Assembly: GCF_040954835.1 (NCBI RefSeq)
Contig: NC_090697.1
Location: 27,521,001 to 27,585,000, forward strand
DNA from: Lepisosteus oculatus
Taxonomy: Eukaryota; Chordata; Actinopteri; Semionotiformes; Lepisosteidae
DNA length: 64,000 bases
Reading direction: 5' to 3'
Each line of letters starts with the position of its first letter. Positions within the stretch are counted from its first letter, which is position 1. A program made the position numbers and the translations under genes. Of the stretch, positions 27,301 through 37,470 are shown piece by piece. Under the pieces are notes generated by a model. The model made no database searches, was not told the origin of the DNA, and saw nothing but the letters and a program-made list of their open reading frames with translations.

Positions 27301-29356
27301 GTGCTGCGTGTTCCAGTGGCTCACCTATTCCCCAGGTGCAGCTGCCCTCTTCACTGGCACAGCTCCCGCTGGTGCTGCTCTCCCCTTCTTCCTCTCCCTC
27401 TCCCTCCCTTTCCTCGTCCGAGCCGTCTCCCATCATCCGCTTCTCCAGCTCCTCCCGCTGCCTCTGGCTGCGCTCCCTCAGCTCCGTGACGGACAGCTCC
27501 GACTCAGCTTCCGCGTCACACTCTGGGCCCTAGGAGGGGAGACAAACGGTCAGTTCTCCCCCGAGGAAGGCAGGGGACTAGGTCTCCTTCAAAAACCGCC
27601 TTGCAGGAGACCAGGGCACGGGCTCCCAACCTGCGTGCAAATGGACATCAGCCTGGCTTAACAAACAGGACCGAGTCTTAACCAAAACCTGTCTTTTAAT
27701 CAATTCAAAACATTCCAAAAGCTAAATGATTTCATCATTTGAGCAGCTGTAGCCTTTTGAAAATCGTTTGTGATGGACGACACTACAGGTGCTCTTGGTA
27801 CCAAGAAAAAAACCTGAATAAACAAAACAACAAAAGCCCATCTTTATTCATTGCCATGCTTTATTTATTAAGATATGAATTCAGGAAGGGTACCTATCTT
27901 AATGATACATAAAGCAACATTTGAAAGAGGTCACTGAGGGTTTTCGTACATAGTCTACAGAAACTGTAGGTGGAAAGTAGCAGTATCGCATTCCCACTGG
28001 ACTGTACGTGAGTGCTTATGTGTTTCATAATTACCATGAAAAAAGTGTGACACATTGATTTAACAAACCTATTACTTGTTCCTTTGCAGCCTTAGCATGC
28101 TGACGCAGCTACCCACCTGAACCACATTGATGTTATGTCTAACAACTTCCCTATTTGCAAAGTCAACATTTAACAAGGATTTAGGAACTTGATTCTCCAT
28201 CACTTGAAAATGCAATTAAAGGGCATTTAGTTTAAAATCCTGATTAAACACTTAATCTATATCCAAATTACAGGTATAGTCATAGTTTGGGTTCAGGGAG
28301 CCTGGATCAAACTAATCAGCTAGGTTGTTGAAGCCGAAGTTCATTTAAAAATTTACTGTGCATGGAAGACCACAGAGTGCAACACCTTTGAATAATCTAA
28401 CTCTGCAAGAGATTTAAAGGAAATCAGACACTCTCGTGTGTCTGCAGGCTTACCTGCAGGATGAACAGCCTGGTGCTGCCCCCAAACTTGAGCACATGGC
28501 CCACTCTTAGCCTGATGTAGGTCTTGGGCGGAATCTTGTTCTTGTTGACGAAGGTGCCATGTGTACTACTCAGGTCGAAAACATAGAAGCCCTTCTCTTC
28601 CCCGATCACGCCCTCCTCTCCAGCGCGCCGCCGGTACTGGACCACGGCGTGGTAGCGAGAGATGGAGGGATGTTCCAGGGACACATCACAGTTTGGTAAC
28701 CGACCAAAAACGAAGAAGCTCCTCTCGGTGAGCGGTACCGTGTCAAGGATGGTGCCATTTTTCAGAATTTCAAAGTAGTAAGATGTCTCTGCCAGACCGC
28801 CCCAGGGCGGCTCGGTGTATGGCAAAGGAGGGCAGGGTTTAAACTTCACGTCCGATACTTTGGATGGGAGTTTGGCTTTGAGGACCTGCGCACTTGCAAG
28901 ACCTCGTACTGTTGCGCTGGCTGCGTTATCCTTTACGGGTTTCGCGGTTGTCGGAGAGGTTGTCTGGCTGCAGTCGTTTGTCGTGTCGCTGCCGTTTTCT
29001 AAAATGCCATCACCAGATGTACCGCAGTCCCCTTCTGATTCCAAGCCTTCTTTACCTGTGTGCGTGGCTTCGGGTATTACAGACTTCACACTGTTTTCCA
29101 CAACGGGTTCTTCATCAACAGTGGACACCGGGGCAGCTGCTCCGGGTTTCTTTAAAGGCAAGGAAGGCGCCTTGAAAACGTCAGGTTTCTTAAACGGATC
29201 TTCCAGTGCGTGGGTTTCATTCGTCCCTTCTCCTCCCTTCGTCTCCAAAATAACCCTATCGGGCTGTTCTCTTTCTTCTTTCTCACTCATTCCAATTTCA
29301 GTAAGCTCACGCTGCTGCTGCTCTAATGTTCGTGTTACATTTACTTCTTCCGCCAT
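15278..29356 (-). CDS. SLC4A1AP: kanadaptin (solute carrier family 4 member 1 adaptor protein)
   Basis: Fourteen coding exons join in one frame with GT-AG borders: 29356-28454, 27529-27325, 26619-26491, 25771-25711, 25261-25122, 23726-23566, 22733-22664, 22131-21942, 21471-21363, 21238-21025, 20136-20038, 18769-18693, 17995-17923, 15327-15278. The total is 2481 nt, 826 residues plus stop, close to human kanadaptin. The start is the first in-frame ATG (MAEEVNVTR). The order is an acidic/Ser-rich N-terminus, FHA domain (about 192-301), a segment with [14 protein letters not shown], a dsRNA-binding-like segment (VCRVRLPVDD...KKKEAAIQC), a coiled-coil/basic middle ([14 protein letters not shown]), a Glu run, and the tail [14 protein letters not shown]...[10 protein letters not shown]. 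Kanadaptin is a mainly nuclear protein first described as an adaptor of the anion exchanger AE1. FHA domains bind phosphothreonine. The gene is head-to-head with SUPT7L. Confidence 0.96.
16420..16905 (+). mobile_element. Tc1-like transposase relic in SLC4A1AP intron 13
   Basis: Short conceptual peptides occur in the order expected of a Tc1 transposase: GRVHVWRQP near 16533, then [15 protein letters not shown] near 16750 (family form QQDNAPxHxA, third-domain Asp), then a decayed counterpart of the SPDLNPIE region near 16835-16865. Stops and frameshifts separate them. Confidence 0.55.
17300..17480 (-). mobile_element. diverged tRNA-derived SINE fragment, minus orientation
   Basis: Weak but ordered matches to the reverse complement of the 7190 SINE: gtcaattaacccaggcag, gagcacctggagaaaacc, cagaacatgcaaactc, and gaggctgctctgcactg at the tRNA-like end. 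Confidence 0.5.
17923..17995 (-). CDS. SLC4A1AP: SLC4A1AP exon 13
   Basis: Encodes [25 protein letters not shown], the most conserved C-terminal block of kanadaptin. The frame stays open past the donor (CTGCAG|GTACAC) for about 19 codons, so intron retention would give a different C-terminus. The conserved tail in exon 14 shows the spliced form is the ancestral one. Confidence 0.93.
18693..18769 (-). CDS. SLC4A1AP: SLC4A1AP exon 12
   Basis: Chosen over the longer open frame on the same strand because only this reading (phase 1 in, phase 0 out) connects exons 11 and 13. It gives [15 protein letters not shown], a Lys run like the one before the C-terminal block in human kanadaptin, which may act as a nuclear localisation signal (inference). 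Confidence 0.85.
18880..19310. repeat. degenerate minisatellite, period about 70-75 bp
   Basis: Repeated phrases such as cacctgatctccacag, ccttatccagtgtcctt, aaccctccaaatcacc and catctcactccac recur five to six times at roughly even spacing in SLC4A1AP intron 11. Two adjacent units (about 18965-19095) are nearly identical; the outer ones are diverged. Confidence 0.7.
19415..19625 (+). repeat. R1 dispersed repeat copy
   Basis: Matches other R1 copies: ggttacaaatgagagg, aattgatccgatgatctc, ttccacacatccaccaccc and taaagaagtgcct. Confidence 0.75.
20038..20136 (-). CDS. SLC4A1AP: SLC4A1AP exon 11
   Basis: A poorly conserved linker exon ([18 protein letters not shown], then a Pro/Ser/Thr-rich part). 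It was chosen because the acceptor CTGTGTTCAG and the donor CAAG|GTACCC keep phase 1 on both sides and join exons 10 and 12 without a shift. Of all the exons, this boundary pair rests most on phase and least on homology. Confidence 0.7.
21025..21238 (-). CDS. SLC4A1AP: SLC4A1AP exon 10, acidic segment with Glu run
   Basis: Encodes [18 protein letters not shown], matching the human KLPPKRPELPP region, followed by a run of ten Glu codons (GAA/GAG, plus-strand TTC/CTC near 21140-21175) that is probably length-variable. The donor sits just before an in-frame TGA, so failure to splice would truncate the protein here. Confidence 0.88.
22806..22915. repeat. two-copy local tandem duplication, about 55 bp unit
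   Basis: The phrase ggctg(g)gattaga, acctgtaa, a short variable part and aagattatta occur twice in a row, about 88% alike by eye. Confidence 0.6.
23215..23425 (+). repeat. R1 dispersed repeat copy
   Basis: Contains gggaggaggccattcagc, tcatcgaaggatct, ccagctatttcttgaaag, tgggtagcgtgttccata and ctttgtgtaaag, in the family order. Confidence 0.8.
23985..24068 (-). other. tRNA-like sequence (SINE head or tRNA pseudogene)
   Basis: The minus strand reads ctgcggtggctcgga (A-box-like), a variable middle, then ggtcccgggttcaatccc, a good B-box with T-arm. The distance between boxes is longer than in a normal tRNA except class II, and no clean acceptor stem is seen. A SINE head is most likely. Confidence 0.5.
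24828..25080 (+). repeat. R1 copy with a second partial copy directly behind it
   Basis: 24828-24985 runs from ggtaacaaacgagagg through ttgttccacactcccacc to tttgtgtaaaaagtg. Sequence from about 25000 to 25078 restarts the same element (cgtccagctgttacctgaag, then cagcttgttccagacccc). The result is a nested or tandem arrangement within intron 5 of SLC4A1AP. Confidence 0.75.
25885..26045. repeat. LINE/SINE 3'-tail type repeat
   Basis: Begins with atactttattgatcccg and gggaaattgcagtg, a phrase common to the 3' ends of fish non-LTR elements, followed by simple AATAAT/ATACA repeats. Confidence 0.55.
26147..26235 (-). mobile_element. Penelope-like element tail, copy A, with hammerhead-like core
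   Basis: The minus strand reads CACACCTGAAGAAGG, a short stem-loop, GAAACGTTGTGT, a pyrimidine tract, then cagcatggaataaacc and tattacttgttc. Three further copies are at 59500, 62322 and 62738. The conserved core (CUGANGA ... GAAA, flanked by CACAC/GUGUU) has the layout of a hammerhead ribozyme, a motif known in Penelope-like retroelements. This copy is the only one keeping both core blocks intact. Confidence 0.6.
28454..29356 (-). CDS. SLC4A1AP: SLC4A1AP exon 1, start codon and FHA domain
   Basis: 901-nt-class first exon of 301 codons. The N-terminal 190 residues are low-complexity and acidic. The FHA domain shows its hallmark residues: GR at about 218-219 ([11 protein letters not shown]), SxxxH at about 233-236 (SISRYHAVV) and the phosphopeptide-loop THGTFVN at about 265-271. 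The donor is CTGCAG|GTAAGC, phase 0. Confidence 0.96.
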
Positions 29357-31270
29357 GCTTCTTGGTACAAATGCAAAATATTTCCTTCCGCTTTGGGGAC
29401 AGTAGAGACTAATCAAGAAAGGTTCCACATCAGAAGACTTTTAAATAAGTAACGTTTAAGGTTATATTTTTGTACATTATTACTGATTATTTTTGGTTTT
29501 CAGCGTGGAATTAACCTCTACGTGTTCCTTATTTGTGAGAACAATAACACCGAAAACACTAGCATGGATTTTTATTACTTTTTTATTTGGTCTATAATTC
29601 TCTTAATTTATTAAACACGGGTAATAAAATTACTAATAATATTAGAAATATTCATATTGCCACAATATATATATCGCTTACTATATCTCATCACGAAATC
29701 ATAATAATGTTGAAGACGACGAATAATTTAGGAACTATTGTATAATGAGTAATTGTTTCCATACGAATCAAAATAAGAGTTGGACACTTTGAAATTTGTC
29801 TGTTCGGCATTCAAGATTAAAGAAATCGTATTAAGGTGAGTGGTTTTGTGTGGTTTATTGTTTAAACACTGATGGTTGAAAAGTTTCAGTTTTGTAATGT
29901 AAGCAAAAATACACATTTTATTTTAGTAGGGTATCATAACTGCAAGTCAATAATTGTATGGATACGATTTTGTATACACTATAATTACAACGGTTATGTT
30001 AACATTTATGTTCTTTTTTCAAATTTTACACTGTCCGCTGGGTTGAAAACCACGCCTCAAGACTGCGGTAAACTTAAAAAGTATGGTTTCGTCCGAAATA
30101 AAGACGCCGAAACAAAAATATATAACGAACTAAAAATATAGTATATAGTGTTAAGCGTCACCTAACTCCCAATCCAAGGACAAATGACAATGATGCGTTG
30201 TGTAGACTAATGTCTAACTCTATAGTACTTCTCTAGAATAAATCCTATAGCCTCAACTTTAATTGTAGGATATGAATTCACAAAACAAAACAAAAAAGTA
30301 AAAACATAATTAACTCGAGGGACGGAAATTACGCTATAGGCGTAATAGATATTACATGCATGCATAGAGTGCAGTAACATTGTCGTTACTGTAGCAGATC
30401 CTTTAGGGACTAAACGCATTAACGTGTATCGGCAACATGGACAGTAATTCTCTCTTTACTAGCTGTTTAACTTCTGTACACACTCTCAATTTTCAGGAAC
30501 TTATGATTTTTAAAATACAAGAAAAATTCATCACTATATAGTAATTTTAGTAATCGAAGGCACAATACTCCAGGAAGGGCTGTCTCTTGCATCCTGGTCC
30601 TGGAGGCCTGGTGTGTCTGTGGGTTTTTTTAAGCAGCAGCACCTGAAGAGCTGGAAATGGTTGTTAACACAGTAATCAGAGTGTTGAGAGCTGAGGTGGA
30701 TTTAAAACCTATAGACACACCAGCTCCCAGGACCAGGATTTGACAGCCGTCAGATCCTCAATAAGCATACTTAAACAATTACCATTCGCTAGAAGAAAGC
30801 TCCTGAAGGAAGACAACTGGTTTAACTCTCATCGTATTGTGGTTCACAACACGATTTTGTAGGAACATGTTAAACCACAGGTTCTCACCTCTTTACCTGG
30901 GAGTCTGGAATCTATAGGGATATTCAACGCCACTTTAGGTCGTCGATAAGGCTTAAGGCCGTGGAGAAAGAAAAGATCAGCCCAGTTAAACCTTAATTGA
31001 GTCAGTTTAACACCCAGGTGAAGAGTATCTTTCGAACTTATGGAGAGACATAGAAAGTCTGCTGGATTCTGGACCCAGAGGACTCAGGTTGGGATCTCCT
31101 GTGCTAGACTGTCACTTTCTGCCACCCACAGTCCTTTCACCTCGTTTTGGGAACCCCTACCTTAGAGAGCAAAGCCTTATGTCTGATTCTAGTGCCGTTT
31201 AACATGAATCTACTGTTTTGTGTGTGTGTCCGGCAGTGTTGCTAGCGTGTCTCGAGGCTGAGGTGGCACG
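29357..31270. promoter_or_regulatory. intergenic region of the divergent SLC4A1AP/SUPT7L pair
   Basis: 1.9 kb separate the two ATG codons. The region is AT-rich rather than an obvious CpG island. Near the kanadaptin start, 29381-29391 (tttccttccgc) carries an ETS-type GCGGAAG core on the gene strand. A pyrimidine/TG tract ending CGGCAG at 31236 could be the acceptor of a non-coding first SUPT7L exon. Transcription start sites cannot be placed. Confidence 0.4.
30590..30742. mobile_element. short MITE-like element with terminal inverted repeats
   Basis: The left end (30591-30627, atcctggtcctggagg... tgtgtctgtgggtttt) is the near-perfect inverse of the right end (30703-30741, aaaacctatagacacacc... 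ccaggaccaggat). The 75-bp middle is non-coding. This type of short element is common in fish genomes. Confidence 0.7.
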
Positions 31271-34200
31271 ATGATGCGGTACTGGGGGGAGATCCCAGCG
31301 CCCGCAGCGCCGCCCAGCCGCAGCTCCTTCGACCTGCTGCAGCGGGAGTTCCGCTCGGTGGAGGTGCAGGACCCCCCCCTGCACCAGCCCTCCGCCCAGC
31401 GCCCGCGCCCCACCACCATGCTGGACGTGCCCTCGGAGCCCTGCAGCCTGACCATCCACACGGTGCAGCTGTGCCAGCACGCCCGCCGCCTCCGGGGGCT
31501 CCTGGCCGCCGCCCAGGGCCAGCCCCAGGCCGAGGGGGCGGGGCGGCCCGAGGACAGCGACGCCCTTCCTCCCCGGCCCGCCACCCCTGCCCTGCCCGAT
31601 GACCTGCTGCCCCCCGACAGCAAGGCCCCCCACCAGCCCTTCCAGCTGCGCCACAGTGACCCCGAGAGTGACTTCTACAAGTGAGTGTGGTTTAGGTCTG
31701 CCTTTTCAATTTAAGGGCACTTTCTTCCTTTCTCAGTTTCAATTAAATTCAATTCAACTTTATTTGTCATTAAACTTACACAGGTGCCTAGTATAATGAA
31801 AAGTGTTTCTCATTAGTCACTCAGGTGCAGTATATAAATAGGACAGAAGGTAAGACAATAGACAGTAACACAATAGCAATAGCAGTAACATGTAATAACA
31901 TAATATAAATAACATGTAATCAAGTAATCGAAACTGTGCAAAATTCCGCAAACAGAGAAAATATAACAGGACAAAAATACTGCAAGGTAATTCTTGGAAC
32001 ATTGCAAAAATAGTATGGTTAATTAATAAATATTAAATATTATTACGACCGGTACAGTTTTACTGGGCTATTGAGGGGACAGTACAATTTTGGCTTACAT
32101 TTGTGTATAGTGGTGTAGGAGTACAGTCATTGTGGGTACAGGTAGACGTTAGGAGAGATCATAATATGGTTGGAGGGTGTGGGGGCGTCGCCAACTTGAC
32201 AACTCTGGGGAAGAAGCTATTTTGGAGTCTAGTTGTGTGCGACTGGAGTGACCGGAACCTTCTGCCAGATGGTAGGGGAACAAACAAGTTATGACTGGGT
32301 GAGTTGGGTCAGATATAATTTTGGTGGCTTTTTTCAGACTCCTGGTGTTGTATATTTCCCGGATGGATGGTAAGGCACTGCCGATGATGTGTTGGGCAGT
32401 TTTGACCACCCGCTGTAGTGCCTTGCAACACCCGTGCAGTTGAACACTGCTGCCTCAGTCTCACAAGCTTGCAATGAGCGGGGCAATAAAGACAGGGAAG
32501 AGATGCAAGAAGTTAAGATAACCAGCCAAACACTGAAATGGTGTTAACCATCCCCTGGCCGCGTCTCTGTGAGCACACCATGAGTTAACCAAATCGGCTA
32601 GCCTACAGATTTGTGTGCCTTGTATTTTGTAGGATTTGAGTATACAAACAAGAAGAGGGAAACATTGTTAAGTATATAGAAGGAAATTTTGCAATAGCTG
32701 TAAGTGTTAAGACATGGAATAACTTGAGTTCAGTAACTCCCTGGTACAGGCTGAAGAAGAAATGACAAGGAAAGTCTCTGGGTTAAAATAAAGTGTGCCC
32801 GCACTGAAAAAAAACCTGTCTTCCACAGCATTTCCCCAGACATGCTCCTTCACTTTGGCTCGTGAGTTTCCGTAGCGCTCTGGTTTGGCAGTCTTGTTTT
32901 GCAGCCAGCAGTCACTGCTGCTGTCTGATGTGTTTCGGCTCTCCTGAAGAGCCCCAGAGTGCATCTTGCCTCCAGCTCAGCCCTCATACACCTACTGATG
33001 AGAGCACTGCCTTGTATAGACATGATCAGAAGAACACTTCCAAGTGAGAGGAGGCCACTCGACCCATCCAGCGCACTAGTGCTTAATTGAGCCGAGTCTC
33101 AACTGGTCTCAACCAGCTGTTTCTTGAGAGAAACCAGAGTTTTGCCTTCAGGAACATGGCTGGACAGCCTGTTCCACACTCCTATAACCCTTTGTGTAAT
33201 ATAGTGGATCCTGTTCTCTTTTTAAATGCTCTTCCACATAGTTTCCATGTGTGTCTTCCATGTGGTTCTTCATTTCTTCAACAATTAAGCAGTGAAGGAA
33301 ACTGCTGCTGCCCCGTTTTGTCAGTGGATTTTTAAAAATTATCTTTATGGAATATTTATATATTTTTAAATTATAATTCTGTTAAAAAATAAATGTTTGC
33401 CGGCTTTAATTTTCCTTGCGCTGTCACCATTGTGAACAAATTACATTGGCAGTCGCAAATAATTGAAGCTCATAAGCAATAAAATACGCAAATGAAAATC
33501 ATTGTAATGAAGTCGTGCCACCAGAGTTATAGAAGTAAAATAACTTGCTGTAGTATTGCTCCGCCCTGCTGTGAGTCTGTGCTTGCTGCTCAGGGGCCAA
33601 GGAGAGCCAGTGACGGAGCTGAGCTGGCCCTCCTGCCGCCAGCTGCTGTACCAGTCCGTGGCCACGGTGCTGGCGCACGCGGGCTTCGAGACAGCGCAGG
33701 AGAGCGTGCTGGAGACCCTGACGGACGTGGCGCACGAGCACTACCTCCGCCTGAGCCGGCTGCTGCGCGTGGGCGTGGACCGGGAGGCCCGCCTGGGCAC
33801 GACGCCCTTCCCGGACGTGGTGGAGCAGGTCTTCCACGAGGTGGGCATCGGCAGCGTGCTGGCACTGCAGCGCTTCTGGCAGCAGCGCATCAAGGACTAC
33901 CACAGCTACATGCTGCAGGTGAGAGCTGCTCTGCTCCCCTTCTGACCGCAGAGGCGGGAGGCTGGCGATGGCGCCCTGACCGGCAGCGGCGGGTTTTAGA
34001 AGCTTTTGCAGTTTGTGGCAGCCGTCCGATTCATTGATCACACCAACCTCAACTGGTTTGTCTTCCATTTTTGGTGTGTTTATTGAACGTGTAAGTCAAC
34101 ATGTGAATTCCTCCACGATGTATTTCTAGACACTGTGCAGCAGAGACACTGTATTGTAGGAGGTGCCATCATCGGGTGAATGAGCCCATGAGTCTTCTCT

Positions 34201-36216
34201 GCTTGGTCAGCATAGTTCATAGTGGTAAGGGGGGTAATTAGGGTGACCTGGCTATGTCCTACTTAAACAGTCTCCCTAAAGTTCCGCTGACAGAGCAGCA
34301 ACATTCAGAGAGTAAATAATGTGTACGTTCGCCAGAAATAGGGAGAAAATAAAGTATCTAAACACGCATGTTTTTTAGGGAATTGGTGTCACCTGTTGAA
34401 AGCTGGTTTTCCCTACATAGGGGTTCCCAGGATAAAGTGAAGTTGTCCATTCAGGTTTGAGTTAGACCCTCAGTGTTATCTGCGACAGTGAGTAACCGAG
34501 CGTAGAGGAGTATTTCCACTGCTACTAATTCATAAGGGACAAGAGGGAGGAGGCGTACAAGTGTCGGACATGTTTTGGGTTGAAAAAGTTAACAGGAACA
34601 ACCTAATTCACCACCTAATTCAGGTTGGAGAAGTGGGATGTTATGTATATATCCTCTGTGCTCGGCTACCATATTAAGTGGGATCAGTCACAGTTCTCCA
34701 TTCAATTGGTGAAGCAGTTCCTCACTCCTCCACCTGACCTGCTGTGTGGGGGGGCGGCTGGTGTGGAATGCTTGTATGACTCCACCCTTGTGGATGCAGC
34801 ACTTCATTGACAGATGAAGTGGTTCCCCTCCTGTGTATGCGAAGTGCTTGGGGTGGTTTTGTGATGAAAAGCACTGTTCAAATACAATTAAATATCAAAA
34901 TAAAAGCATGAATGCCTGACAACACTACAGAGTTTGCAAAAACTCGTTTGGACGTTCCAGCTCGAAGCCTAGCCAGTGCCCGATCGTGCCCTTTGTCGTC
35001 AGCAATTCATGATGGCTGCGTGCGTTCTGTCCTGGCTGTGCAGGTGAGCAGGGAGCTCTCGGAGGAGTACGAGCGACTGGTGAACCCCGAGAAGGCCACC
35101 GAGGACACTAAGCCAGTGAAGATCAAAGAGGAGCCGCTCAGCGACATCGCTTTCCCCGTCAGCGAGGAGCCAGAGGCGGATCTGGCCTCCGGGGACCAGG
35201 CCCTGCCCATTGGGGTCCTGGGGGCCCCCAGTGAGAGACTGCCCACAGTGCTGGAAGGGGAGAACTCCCCACACCCTGGAGGTACACTGAAACGATTGTG
35301 CATAACACTGAGTAACACACTCGCCCTTTTGTCTTCTGTACGCTGAAGAGCTCATTGGTAGACATGTCTGTTCACATCTCTTGACAGCCCATCTTAACAT
35401 GTTTGCAGCACCAATTTGGTAAGACCTGATTATAGCAATGTCCTGAAATGTGGAAAATGAATAGTTAAGGCATCAGAATCCCAATTTTAACTGGCCTGCT
35501 TATCTATGTGTGGTTTAAAAATATTCCTATTCTGTAGAGATGATATAGAATTGAAATGATTGATCTTAATAGCTGTTTGTCATTTCTTTGTCATTTCTTT
35601 CTTATCTCTGTCTCTGGCTCATATATGATAGAGCCAATCAGAAAACGCAAGTTTGTAGACTCTTGTAATCCGGGCAATTCAGCACAGTTGTGGCGCTCGG
35701 TAAAGTGACACACTTTTTTCTGTGGCATGCCATTCTGTGGGAAGGCTGTGTTCCTGCTTATCCCCAGTAACTTAAATTAACTCTGGCAGCACTGTTGGTT
35801 ACCTGAGGACCCGTTACAGTAAGTGAATAAAGCACCAATCTCACTGTGGTCCTGTGATGGAGCCGAGGGTACTTGGCGATTGGCCTGCAGCAGGTGGTCT
35901 GAAGGTCTGGGTGGACCTTGAGCGGCTGGTGTGGTTTGTGTCCGCAGGTGTGGCGGGAACCAGCTCCCCCCTGTGGCAGCTGGCGCAGGTGAAGATGGAA
36001 CCGCAGGACGGGGAGGAGGGGCAGGTGTCAGGGCACGCCGTGCTGGGGGGCGACGTGTTTGAAGAGCCCATGTCCACAATGAGCGAAGCCGGCATGCCCC
36101 CGTCACCCGGCGGGGCCGGCTCTGAAGCCAGCTATGGCTCCCACTCCCCGGACAGTCTCATGGGAACCTCCCCTGTCTTTAACCAGCGGCCCAAGAAACG
36201 GCTCAAGAAGATGTGA
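31271..36216 (+). CDS. SUPT7L: STAGA/SAGA complex subunit SPT7-like (STAF65 gamma)
   Basis: Four coding exons in one frame: 31271-31680, 33594-33918, 35044-35281, 35948-36216 (1242 nt, 413 residues plus stop; human 414). The start ATGATGCGGTACTGGG matches the family's RYWGEI opening. Exon 1 has FDLLQREFRSVEVQDPPLHQ and PSEPCSLTIHTVQLCQH. Exon 2 holds the TAF-like histone-fold region (about 142-235; SCRQLLYQSVATVLAHAGF, then PFPDVVEQVFHEVGIGS). Exon 3 begins VSRELSEEYERLVNPEKATED and has VKIKEEP. Exon 4 ends PVFNQRPKKRLKKM, a basic tail. SUPT7L is a structural subunit of the nuclear histone-acetyltransferase coactivator SAGA/STAGA; its histone fold pairs with another core subunit. Introns 1-3 are phase 2, 0 and 1. 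Confidence 0.97.
31740..32440 (-). mobile_element. 3' end of a non-LTR retrotransposon (L2/CR1-like) in SUPT7L intron 1
   Basis: The minus strand at 32149-32409 encodes the C-terminal end of a LINE reverse-transcriptase protein (ALPSIREIYNTRSLKKATKI, then ISDPTHP) in decayed form. The rest is the 3'UTR, ending at 31745 in aactttatttgtcatt. A better preserved relative lies at 50835-51405. Confidence 0.7.
33035..33262 (+). repeat. R1 dispersed repeat copy in SUPT7L intron 1
   Basis: Contains gtgagaggaggccactcgac, cagctgtttcttgagag, cctgttccacactcc and aaccctttgtgtaa in the family order. Confidence 0.75.
33594..33918 (+). CDS. SUPT7L: SUPT7L exon 2, histone-fold region
   Basis: Flanked by GCTGCTCAG and CTGCAG|GTGAGA. 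It is strongly GC-rich and reads open on other frames too, but only this frame gives the conserved protein (VTELSWPSCRQLLYQS... RIKDYHSYMLQ). Confidence 0.96.
34690..34900 (+). repeat. retroelement tail-like repeat in SUPT7L intron 2
   Basis: Phrases such as ctccacctgacctgctgtg and gaagtgcttggggtggt, then aaaagcactgttcaaa, resemble the tail repeats at 57365 and 57600 (cgctttgag, then aaagcactac). Likely the 3' end of a non-LTR element. Confidence 0.4.
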
Positions 36217-37464
36217 GAGCTGGTGCTGACCCGGTCTCTTTTTCGGCCCCTCACTTTCTCTTTGCATCTATCTGAGACTCCGTCTGCACAGCTTCGTATC
36301 TCCTCCCCGGCCCATGTCTAGTTCAGCTGAGGCATGGTTAATATAACTAGCCCTTCCTGTCCTACAGCTCAGGCCATTCCAGAGTTGATTCAGAGCTCAG
36401 CATCTTCTTATTACATTGCCCAATCCATTCATGATGGCTTCTGCAGGACTGGAGAGTAAAACAGGCAGAGCCCCTGGTCTCGACACTACCAAACTGAGAA
36501 ACAAGAACAAACAGCAATACCAACCAAAAGCTTCTGTTCATGAATTCCAGTTCAGCAGGTTGTATAGGTCACCTTTAAATCACCAATTTTTAAAAATATG
36601 AAACAATTGCATTGTGATCATTAAGCAAGTGATGTCTTAGATTAAGTACCACAGAGTTTATTGAAGTCTAGGTTCTAAGTACTCTTCAGTCTTCAAGGAC
36701 CACAGCTCTTACTTACAGAGTACTTGTTTGATTCATCGATAGCTGAGAGGTGGAGCCAGTCTCTAAAACCAGTCAAACTAACTGGAGTGGGGATCTTGAG
36801 CAGCAGAGCTGGAGATTCCTGGCGTGTCGCATTTGATTCTGGCTGTGTGTTATAATTAGGAAGTCTTACGAATTTTGTAGAGTAAAATCCAATATGTACA
36901 GTATTTTGAACTTTAAAGGCCTACGTGATGCCACAAAAATTGCTACGTTATGACTGTGCAAGTTTCAAATGAATTATCACTGGTAGCCTCCACCTGTGAT
37001 GGCTGAAAACATATATTAATATGCAGCTAAGTTAATCAGATGATTTACAATTAGTTTTTATTCTAAAACACATTTTAGAGTCATCCCTCAGAGTCTTGTA
37101 TCCACATTGCCTCAGAAGGAATTACTTATTTCAATAATGGAACCATTAAAAACATCCCTCAGTTCAGATCAAATCTAATGGATCTCTGGCATTTAATTAG
37201 ATTATATAAAATGCAGTCTTGTGCATTTTAAGAAGGCAATATCACCTGTCCACAGATGAATTATTTTGTAGTGTGTGTGCCTATGAGGGCTTGGTAAAAG
37301 GCCTAATTCAGTGGATCCCTGAGGTGTGGTAATACGGAGTACAGCGCTCATATACAAGACTAGCCTTGACACTGTTATCTCTGGACTGTTACATACAGTA
37401 GCAGCAAGACATTTATCTTAGCTTCCCCCTCTGCATGGTTTTACAGGTTTGGAGTACAGCTTTG

Positions 37465-37470
37465 AATAAA
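37465..37470 (+). terminator. SUPT7L: candidate poly(A) signal of SUPT7L
   Basis: First canonical AATAAA after the stop codon, giving a 3'UTR of about 1.25 kb. A second AATAAA is at about 37942. Confidence 0.4.

Noticed and set aside
28815-29405. 196-codon plus-strand ORF opposite SLC4A1AP exon 1
   Set aside because: Antisense shadow of the kanadaptin N-terminus, with no independent motif.
31199-31654. Long minus-strand ORFs opposite SUPT7L exon 1
   Set aside because: They are GC-rich shadows of the real plus-strand exon; the conserved protein reads only on the plus strand.
33499-34068. Long ORFs on both strands over SUPT7L exon 2
   Set aside because: Shadows produced by high GC content; the conserved histone-fold frame explains the exon.
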